Under the pieces are notes generated by a model, which worked only from the letters and a program-made list of their open reading frames with translations, did not search any database and was not told the DNA's origin. Source: Flavobacterium oncorhynchi (GTDB taxonomy: Bacteria > Bacteroidota > Bacteroidia > Flavobacteriales > Flavobacteriaceae). From it: a DNA stretch of 60,342 bases. Within the stretch, counting starts at the first letter, position 1; every line of letters starts with the position of its first letter. Below are positions 53,811 to 60,342 of this stretch, piece after piece. Made by a program: the position numbers and the translations under genes. The stretch is taken from the NCBI RefSeq assembly GCF_002217355.1, contig NZ_MUHA01000019.1, positions 1 through 60,342 on the forward strand, given 5' to 3'.

Positions 53811-53858
53811 TCTTTATATCTAATTTTCTTTTGCTAAAAATGAGACTTAATCTCTGCC

Positions 53859-54572
53859 TTATAAGTACTTTTTATTACTCATAGGACTTTTTTTGTTATG
53901 AAGTAAATCGTCAGCAATTTGAATCATTCCGCTGTTGTTTGAACCTCCCCAAAGCTGTCTGCCAAATATATAGCTTTTGGTATATTCTTCCCAAGTGACA
54001 CAATAGCTCTTTAGACTTTTATATGATTTTTGAAGATATTCTTTCAATTCTGCTTCAGAAAGATAGCCAGCTTCATAACAGCAACGTGCTAAAAAAGCTC
54101 CTCTTCCATAATTCCAAGCCGCATCTTTTGTTCTTTTTATTTGGGCAAAATCTTTAATTACATTTTGCTCGATTAATTCAGGAACAACATTATTTAGATT
54201 TCTGTATATGTCTAAATATCTTTTAAAAATTTCTTCTTCACGAGGTAAATTCGATTTCAAAATAGAAACATAATCTTCTTTATTCTCAAAAGCATCATAC
54301 ACAATATCTATATATTCGTCCTGATTTCTTTCCTGCAAATCTAAAAGTATTTCGATGGCGCTATCTTTATCAAATATACTCCAGTAATCCTCCAAAATTG
54401 TTTTTAAAACACTTTTGCTGAGTCCTGTTTCATAAGAGTTAAGATAGGCAGATTGCTGTTCAGCATACATTGAACTAATTAATAAATAATCTAATTGTTG
54501 ACCAACGACTACATTTTTATCGTTTAATCGTATACTTTTAAACGCATTAAAAATCTTTGAAAGAAAAACCAT
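53859..54572 (-). CDS. DUF1266 family protein
   Basis: This 237-residue protein matches DUF1266: AWNYGRGAFLARCCYEAGYL, SEAELKEYL and WEEYTKSYIFGRQLWGG near residues 155-215. No signal peptide is evident. It is the last of three genes on this strand, 12 bases after an unknown membrane-anchored protein. Function of the family is unknown. Confidence 0.82.
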   Translation of the reverse strand: MVFLSKIFNAFKSIRLNDKNVVVGQQLDYLLISSMYAEQQSAYLNSYETGLSKSVLKTILEDYWSIFDKDSAIEILLDLQERNQDEYIDIVYDAFENKEDYVSILKSNLPREEEIFKRYLDIYRNLNNVVPELIEQNVIKDFAQIKRTKDAAWNYGRGAFLARCCYEAGYLSEAELKEYLQKSYKSLKSYCVTWEEYTKSYIFGRQLWGGSNNSGMIQIADDLLHNKKSPMSNKKYL

Positions 54573-54584
54573 TTCTATTTATTT

Positions 54585-55277
54585 TTATCGCAGATTAGGG
54601 AACTTGCTTTGTAATACTTTTACAAAATTCTCTCCTACTACCTGATATTTTGCTCTTGTTAAGAACTGTTTATTTACATTTAAAATATCTGTTGGATCTG
54701 GCGTATAATGTAATCTGTCATGAATTTCAAGTGACAAAGGATTACCATCTATATTAAATGTAATGATGTGTACTTTTGGCAAATATTCTTCAGCCGATTT
54801 TGCGTATACTCCTAACTGTGATTTTAAGATTCCGCCATCTTTAAGTTTTGCTTCTTCAATTCGGAAATTATCAAAAACAATGTGCTCGTCTAATTCTCCA
54901 ACAGTATCAGTACTGAAAAAGTGTAAATCATTACCGCTCAATACCCAAAAACATTCTGTTTCTATTCTTTGCAGTTTAACTCCTACTGCCGAAAGCGCAA
55001 CATTTTTTAGGCCGTCACTTACAATCTCCTGAACTTTCTCAGCTTTAGTCTGCGGCACAGATGCAGATGTATAGGCATCTATTGTTTTTCCTTTCATCCA
55101 TTCTTTTAGTTGTGGAAAATCTTGTTTTAGAACCTCTTCTTTATGAAGATCATATTTTGTTCTTTCAACATCTAAGTCAATTTCTTTTTTTACCGAAGCA
55201 TGTTTTTTATTCATGTATACCATAAAAATGATACCGGCAATTACTAAAACAACGGGAATTAAAAATAGTGGATTCAT
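54585..55277 (-). CDS. Hypothetical protein with N-terminal membrane anchor
   Basis: This 230-residue protein has one hydrophobic helix (about 3-23) and then a soluble domain with KEWMKGKTIDAYTSASVPQT and ECFWVLSGNDLHFFSTDT. It reads like a PH-like or DUF domain of the cytoplasmic face, but I recognise no family. It is in the middle of the DUF1266 operon. Confidence 0.7.
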   Translation of the reverse strand: MNPLFLIPVVLVIAGIIFMVYMNKKHASVKKEIDLDVERTKYDLHKEEVLKQDFPQLKEWMKGKTIDAYTSASVPQTKAEKVQEIVSDGLKNVALSAVGVKLQRIETECFWVLSGNDLHFFSTDTVGELDEHIVFDNFRIEEAKLKDGGILKSQLGVYAKSAEEYLPKVHIITFNIDGNPLSLEIHDRLHYTPDPTDILNVNKQFLTRAKYQVVGENFVKVLQSKFPNLR

Positions 55278-55294
55278 AATTTAATTAAATTTAT

Positions 55295-55756
55295 TTAAAG
55301 GTTAAGTGGTTTGACATCTTTCTTTTTTTCCTTTCCGAACAAGCCGTAAAAAATCAAGCACAGCAGAAGAAATAGAATTATTTTTCCGCCATACTGCGTA
55401 TAAAACCCAAGTTTTAACAACTCGACTTTGTTTAATTTATCTGTACTGATTATTTTTTCAAGCTGTTCATTAGACAACTCATAATAGCGGTCAGAATCTG
55501 GTTTTACTAACACTAGTTTTGGTTCTTGAGTAATCCAAACAGGCATCCATGCTATACTATATTCTTGGTGAAGTCTGCCAAGATCTAAGTGTACATTTGA
55601 TTCTTCTTTTGAAAGGTATTCATCGGTGTTTGGCAAGTCTGAGACAATTTCTATTTTATCAATTTTTCCAATTGGTATTTTTAATTTGGCTGAGGCCGTA
55701 GTGAAAGAAAATAGACTAATAATTACTAATAAGAAAATCTTTTTTATATCATTCAT
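55295..55756 (-). CDS. Hypothetical exported protein with C-terminal membrane segment
   Basis: This 153-residue protein begins at ATG 55754-55756 (MNDIKKIFLL) with a signal peptide ending TASA. The middle contains IDKIEIVSDLPNTDEYLSKE, and a C-terminal membrane helix (about 125-142) is followed by GKEKKKD. An upstream ATG six codons earlier is less likely because it would delay the signal. It is first in the DUF1266 operon. No family is recognised. Confidence 0.7.
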   Translation of the reverse strand: MNDIKKIFLLVIISLFSFTTASAKLKIPIGKIDKIEIVSDLPNTDEYLSKEESNVHLDLGRLHQEYSIAWMPVWITQEPKLVLVKPDSDRYYELSNEQLEKIISTDKLNKVELLKLGFYTQYGGKIILFLLLCLIFYGLFGKEKKKDVKPLNL

Positions 55757-56022
55757 AATTTTCAATCGTCTCAATTTAATCAGGATTATTTTAAATTAGT
55801 CTATATTTTAATACAATACAAAAAATAAAATATGCGAGTATTGTAAAAAAAAACCTCTTGGAAAGTTCTATTCAAATATATATCATTTTTCTTACACCAA
55901 ACAACAATAAAATTAAACTTTTAACCTTTTTACTAGAATAACCTTATTTTAAAGGGTTAATTGTTATTTTATTTTAAATGTTATTTTAACATTTCACAAA
56001 ATATTTAGAATGTCTGTCTCGC

Positions 56023-57876
56023 TTAATTATCTTGAGATTTAACCAATACAATATTTGGTTTTGGAGCCGATTCCATAGCTGCTCCCATATAAAAACTAGT
56101 ATGCGGCGGTTGATTATAGCCTACATTCTGCCAAGCGATGCTTAATCGATATTGCGGATCGTGCATTAAAGTATATTGCCTGACATTAGTTGGAATTGTT
56201 GTGGAATAAATTCTAAGTTCTTTATTATCTTCAGATCTCAAAATCAATTCTTCGCGCCAGTCGCCTAAAATATCTGCAGAAAGTGCAGGTGTCGATTTTG
56301 TGCCGTTGTTTGAAACTGCTCCTTCGGCAGTAAACAATCTTCCAAAATTATATTTATCGATATAATTTGAATTTAAAAGTTCTCTCGAAGTATCTCCGTC
56401 CCAATAAATTAAGAAGTTAGTTGAACTCGGTGCTTTACCAATATTATTTCCTTTCATATCATGCAGATACGGAGAACCCGACCACCAGCATTGCGCCCCT
56501 TTTCGGGTTGGGTCAATATTGTCTGCAACACCTCGTCCTACATCTTCATTAAGAGAACCTGTAAACAGTACTTTTCCATCTTTAGCCGAAAACAAAGTAA
56601 CACCCGGGCCAGTTGTTCCATTTTCAATTTCATGAATTCCGAAAACCTCTAAACCCGGAATATCCAAATCTAGATCAGAAACATGAATCGCATCTCCATG
56701 TCTAAAACCCGTAGTATACAAACCCTGTCCGTTGTCATCAACACACATCGATCCGTAGATTATTTCATCTTTTCCGTCATTATCGACATCAGCAACTGTA
56801 AGGTTATGATTCCCCATTCCCGAATATGGATTTTCAGCATCTTTACTGTCAAAAGTCCATCTTGACGTTAATTTTTTATTTTTAAAATCCCAAGCAGCCA
56901 AAACCGTTCTGCCATAATAACCACGGCACATTACAACACTTGGATGAATTCCGTCGAGATAAGCAATACAGGCAATAAAACGATCCATTCTATTTCCTTT
57001 GGTATCATTGCCGCCGCTTCCTCCTCTTCCACCCCAGCCTGCTAAATCGCCGCGCTGCGGAATATAATCTACGGTCGTAACCAACTTTCCTGTTTTACCA
57101 TCAAAAACCGAAAGATATTCCGGTCCTTTTAAAATCTTGCCATACGTTTTAGAATCAGAATCACGGTCAACCCAGTCTTTTGAGGCGTCTCCAACCACAT
57201 TTCCTTGGCTGTCAGTTGTTCCATCTGCAGTTTTACAGACCAATTCCGCTATACCGTCACCATCTAAATCATACACCATAAACTGTGTATAATGTGCGCC
57301 TTCGCGGATGTTTTTTCCGAGATTAATCTGCCATAAAAATATTCCATCTAAAGTATACGCCTGAAATATTGGCGGATCTGTAATTCCTGTTTGAGAATTA
57401 TCATGTCCTTTTCCCGTCATATGAACAATCAAATCGTATTTTCCGTTTCCATTTAAATCACCAACCGAAACATCATTTGCAATATAGCCCTCAATTTCTC
57501 TTAATTTAATAGATAAATATTGTTTATCAGAAGCATTTGCTGGAATTGTAAAACTCCCCGAAGCTTCAGATTCTTTTCCATTTAAAACCGTTTTAACAAA
57601 CCAAGTATTTTCTTCTTTAGAATTCCCTTTTATATCAACAAAATTGGTAGCGCCTGTAATTGGTTTATTATTTAATAGAACAGCTTTTTTAACACCGCTT
57701 TTTCGATAGAGATTAAAAGCCAAATCATCAGAATCTGTTCCTAAAACCCGCCAACTCACAAAAAATTGTCCTTTATCTTTTATCGCGATAATACCACGAT
57801 CTAAGTTTTCCATTTGTCTTTGCGAAAAAATAGAAACCGATAAAAGCAATACTATTAAAAGAATTATTTTTTTCAT
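56023..57876 (-). CDS. Rhamnogalacturonan lyase, polysaccharide lyase family 11
   Basis: This 617-residue exported lyase cleaves the RG-I backbone of pectin. It has a signal peptide (about 1-19) and then QRQMENLDRGIIAIK, SWRVLGTDSDDLAFNLYR, typical of PL11. The eight-bladed propeller is marked by calcium-loop sequences DLNGNGKYDLIV, DLDGDGIAELV and DVDNDGKDEIIYG. There is no T9SS C-terminal domain, so it is probably periplasmic or surface-bound by other means. Its products would contain rhamnose and unsaturated galacturonate, which fits the rha and uronate genes. Confidence 0.95.
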   Translation of the reverse strand: MKKIILLIVLLLSVSIFSQRQMENLDRGIIAIKDKGQFFVSWRVLGTDSDDLAFNLYRKSGVKKAVLLNNKPITGATNFVDIKGNSKEENTWFVKTVLNGKESEASGSFTIPANASDKQYLSIKLREIEGYIANDVSVGDLNGNGKYDLIVHMTGKGHDNSQTGITDPPIFQAYTLDGIFLWQINLGKNIREGAHYTQFMVYDLDGDGIAELVCKTADGTTDSQGNVVGDASKDWVDRDSDSKTYGKILKGPEYLSVFDGKTGKLVTTVDYIPQRGDLAGWGGRGGSGGNDTKGNRMDRFIACIAYLDGIHPSVVMCRGYYGRTVLAAWDFKNKKLTSRWTFDSKDAENPYSGMGNHNLTVADVDNDGKDEIIYGSMCVDDNGQGLYTTGFRHGDAIHVSDLDLDIPGLEVFGIHEIENGTTGPGVTLFSAKDGKVLFTGSLNEDVGRGVADNIDPTRKGAQCWWSGSPYLHDMKGNNIGKAPSSTNFLIYWDGDTSRELLNSNYIDKYNFGRLFTAEGAVSNNGTKSTPALSADILGDWREELILRSEDNKELRIYSTTIPTNVRQYTLMHDPQYRLSIAWQNVGYNQPPHTSFYMGAAMESAPKPNIVLVKSQDN

Positions 57877-57939
57877 GATTGTTATTTGAATTATAATAAA
57901 TCCCGGACTTTCCTTTTTTATTTTTTACGCCATCTTTAT

Positions 57940-58065
57940 GTCATTTCAACGAAAGAGACTAGAGCGATAGCAAACAGACGAAGTAAATCTTCGCAAGAAA
58001 CTCTATAAAGATTGGGTTTTCGTTGTGGAGCTACTTGTGGAGATTTCTCTTTACGTCGAAATGAC
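57940..58065. repeat. GTCATTTC inverted-repeat element
   Basis: Arms at 57940-57958 and 58046-58065 pair almost throughout (GTCATTTC...AAAGAGA with TCTCTTT...GAAATGAC). The interior is 87 bases. It lies upstream of the PL11 gene and downstream of the glycosidase gene. Confidence 0.75.
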
Positions 58066-58103
58066 AAACTGAGCTCGAAAATAAAAACTTAGCTCCTTAG
58101 CAT

Positions 58104-58124
58104 CTTAGATTCTTAGAATCTAAG
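58104..58124. repeat. CTAAG-type palindrome
   Basis: Perfect 9-base arms CTTAGATTC and GAATCTAAG enclose TTA. The following 15 bases, CTAAGCACCTTAGAA, match the element at 6509-6602 exactly. Confidence 0.75.
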
Positions 58125-58142
58125 CACCTTAGAACCTCAAAA

Positions 58143-60269
58143 TCAAAACATCTTCTTAAACCCTTCACTCTTAACCTTCCAAGTTCCATCTTTTGGGAAG
58201 CCTGGATTTTCTCCTTCAGATCCGTCCCATCCGGCACACATCATGGCTACAGCTGTTAGAATTCCGCCATTACCCGGAAGATAAAGCGTTAATCGTTCCG
58301 CCTGATAATTATGTCCGTTTTTTAAATACGTATTGGTTGTTACTTTCATAAAAAGAGCATCAACGGCTTTATCGGGCATATTTAAACGTGCTGCCGACAT
58401 CGCTGTCATTGGAAAATCCCAACCCCAGGTTTTATCCCAAGACCAAGTTTTCCAAACTAGATCAAAAGTGTTTTTCATGATTTTCTTATCTAAAAGAGAC
58501 GTTTCAGGAAGCATTCCAAATGTTCCCAAAACAGATGGATGATCTGTTTTAAATTCTGGATTGGTATACGAATCTGTTGCACTCTCTGTTGCCAGATACA
58601 CATTGTCTGCAACTGGAAGTTTTGACAATTTAGCCAAAACCGTTTCCCATTTTTCGGGCGCTTTTTGATTTAGCTTTTTCTTCCATTCAATTGCTGTTTT
58701 CAAAGCCCAGTTCCAATATGCCAATTCATACGTTGGATTAAAAGTTTCCATTGCTTTAAAACGTTCTTGAGCTGGAATCACACCTGGACCTAAAACATAA
58801 CGATCTGTTTTTGAATCGTAATTAGTAAACGAAGCCATAAAATCGGCCGTTGCAAAAACACGCTCGCTGTATAAATTTAAAGTTGAAGTTGTTGGTTTTG
58901 CTCTGTAAATCAATTCGGCATAAGTAATAAAATGCGGTTGCTGCCAAATTAAAAATGATCCTACAGACGATGGACTTTCGTTGCCGTCTGCATCAACCAT
59001 TTTCTGCCATCTTGCTCCTTCAAAACCTTGTCTTTTGGCGATATTTTTTGCTTTATCAAAAACCTTTTGATACCAAGGAAGACTCTTTTCTAACAATTCT
59101 GGTCTGTTCCAAAGTGCAAAATGAACACCGTGCCACCAGTGCATTTCTAAATGCGGTTTTCCATACCAGCTGTTATAAGTCAAACCCGTTTCCTGAGGCG
59201 GTACTTTTCCAGTACATTGCAATTTCGTAAGATATTGTGATAAAATAATTCTACGTTCCAGTTCATTAGCACGAGAATCTGTACTGCCTGAAAAATCAAC
59301 TGCAGCACCACTGTTCCAGAATTTCTCCCAGCCTTTTATACTGCTGTTTTGAATATCTGCGAAAGAGGAATTTTTAATCGATTTTTTTTCTGCTAAAGCA
59401 AAAAGACAGCTCAATTCTATTGTATTAGTATTCGAAGCTTCAACAACAAAATAATGATCTGAGGTTTGTTTTATCTGAGCGTTTCCTTTCCAATTTAAAT
59501 TTACATTGTACGAAATGCTGTCCATTACATGAGTAACAACGGCTTCTGTTTTTGATTTTGCTGTAAGCGTGCTTTTATAATCCTGTTTTCCTTCCCATTT
59601 TGTTCCCATATCTGCCCAATCGCCTGTTGGAAATGGAATTCGCAAACTTATCTTTAAACGTTTTTGCAGCAATAAATCTGATTTTACTTTTACGCCAATT
59701 TCATCTTTTTCCTGATGTGAAGCTGTTAAAACCGTTACAGGAGTTCCTTCAATTTCAAAATAACTTTCGATTTCTCCCGTCCAAACATTTAGTTTTTGCG
59801 AAATCGCTTTTACGTCCGAAGGTTTTGCCAGGCTTCCGTCTTTCTTCGTAATTTCAAAACCTAAATTTCCCAGCTGCAATAAATGCGGATTCTGTCTGAA
59901 CCAGTTTACAGCTTCAACTTTTCGTTTTGGTTCTTTAATCTGAACCGTATACGAAATATCTCTTCCATATTGTTTGTAATCTCTTAAAGTCTCCGAGAAC
60001 TTATAATTATTAGTGTTTTTATAACTATCCCAACCCCACTCCGATTGTGTTCCAAGCGGAATTCCGTTTTGATATTCTTTAGGAAAAGTCTGCAGCCCGG
60101 TTGCGTCAACCGTAAAAGCAAAAGCACCATTACCAACCGTTAAAGATGCCAGAGTATCAATAGCAGAAATTTGAACATTATGCCTTGTTACCAAAGCTTT
60201 TCGATCGATTTTCTGTGCAAAAAGCGAAACCGAAAATAAGAATACGGTTATGAATTTATAGTTTTTCAT
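58143..60269 (-). CDS. Six-hairpin (GH65-like) exported glycosidase
   Basis: This 708-residue protein has a signal peptide (about 1-18, ending FAQ). An N-terminal beta-sandwich region (about 20-290) contains LASLTVGNGAFAFTVDATG. An alpha/alpha six-barrel follows, with SWYGKPHLEMHWWHGVHFALW, FEGARWQKMVDADG and TWGWDFPMTAMSAARLN. This layout is that of GH65-like glycosidases. I cannot assign the exact family or sugar. It lies beside PL11 on the same strand, 266 bases away, so a role on pectin side chains or oligosaccharides is likely. Confidence 0.7.
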   Translation of the reverse strand: MKNYKFITVFLFSVSLFAQKIDRKALVTRHNVQISAIDTLASLTVGNGAFAFTVDATGLQTFPKEYQNGIPLGTQSEWGWDSYKNTNNYKFSETLRDYKQYGRDISYTVQIKEPKRKVEAVNWFRQNPHLLQLGNLGFEITKKDGSLAKPSDVKAISQKLNVWTGEIESYFEIEGTPVTVLTASHQEKDEIGVKVKSDLLLQKRLKISLRIPFPTGDWADMGTKWEGKQDYKSTLTAKSKTEAVVTHVMDSISYNVNLNWKGNAQIKQTSDHYFVVEASNTNTIELSCLFALAEKKSIKNSSFADIQNSSIKGWEKFWNSGAAVDFSGSTDSRANELERRIILSQYLTKLQCTGKVPPQETGLTYNSWYGKPHLEMHWWHGVHFALWNRPELLEKSLPWYQKVFDKAKNIAKRQGFEGARWQKMVDADGNESPSSVGSFLIWQQPHFITYAELIYRAKPTTSTLNLYSERVFATADFMASFTNYDSKTDRYVLGPGVIPAQERFKAMETFNPTYELAYWNWALKTAIEWKKKLNQKAPEKWETVLAKLSKLPVADNVYLATESATDSYTNPEFKTDHPSVLGTFGMLPETSLLDKKIMKNTFDLVWKTWSWDKTWGWDFPMTAMSAARLNMPDKAVDALFMKVTTNTYLKNGHNYQAERLTLYLPGNGGILTAVAMMCAGWDGSEGENPGFPKDGTWKVKSEGFKKMF

Positions 60270-60323
60270 GTGGTTATTTTGTTTTGATAGTTTTTAGAAG
60301 TTTAGGGTTTCTCGAAATGTTTT

Positions 60324-60342
60324 TTAACCGCAAAGCACGCAA
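60324..60342. repeat. Left arm of the TTAACCGCAAAG element, cut by the window end
   Basis: TTAACCGCAAAGCACGCAA matches 17 of 19 bases of 42223-42241. The rest of the copy lies outside the window. Confidence 0.7.

Noticed and set aside
1..60342. Mobile elements, phage or RNA genes
   Set aside because: I found no transposase, integrase, tRNA or rRNA pattern on either strand; repeats are short and intergenic.

Overview
The window looks like chromosomal DNA of a Flavobacterium-type Bacteroidota. The evidence is AT-rich intergenic DNA, several exact TAnnTTTG -7 boxes, a type IX secretion type-B C-terminal domain, SusCD-free pectin genes, FucP/RhaT-type symporters and many intergenic inverted repeats. 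I see no tRNA, rRNA, CRISPR array, prophage or transposase.

Layout. (1) 44-7935 (+): a catabolic run of a solute-binding-protein fold, two family III CoA-transferases, a second solute-binding-protein fold, a Gfo/Idh/MocA dehydrogenase, a MaoC hydratase and a FucP-like symporter. There is no ABC permease or ATPase, and at least the second binding protein is certainly made without a signal peptide. I do not recognise this pathway and consider it the most novel part of the window. (2) 8066-16177: an RND efflux operon (membrane fusion protein, pump, outer-membrane factor) divergent from a LytS/LytTR two-component pair and a DUF3861 protein. (3) 16427-24784: a DapA-like lyase and cupin divergent from a MocR regulator, small redox proteins, a PLP-homeostasis protein with a mini AAA ATPase, thioredoxin-like proteins, and an HxlR regulator divergent from a DsbA-like protein. 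(4) 25083-29000: small unknown proteins, an alcohol dehydrogenase, a HAD phosphatase and probable gene fossils. (5) 29041-32883: a LacI regulator divergent from yhcH, an SDR and uxuA (hexuronate breakdown), with a legible promoter and operator. (6) 33013-39799: small proteins, then a large repetitive adhesin-like protein and a T9SS type-B partner.

(7) 40196-50937: lutCBA, rhaB, rhaI, rhaEW and rhaT with a divergent GntR-type regulator. Together they make a full route: L-rhamnose import, isomerisation, phosphorylation, cleavage to DHAP and L-lactaldehyde, oxidation to L-lactate and then, through LutABC, pyruvate. (8) 51186-55756: an EreA/ChaN-like protein, a serine hydrolase followed by a broken alpha/beta hydrolase, and a DUF1266 trio. 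(9) 56023-60269: a PL11 rhamnogalacturonan lyase and a six-hairpin glycosidase, which fit the rhamnose and uronate genes as parts of pectin (RG-I) use.

A recurring theme is that gaps inside and between the catabolic operons carry different long inverted repeats, several from families that recur in the window. Family assignments are from reading motifs by eye; no database search was possible.
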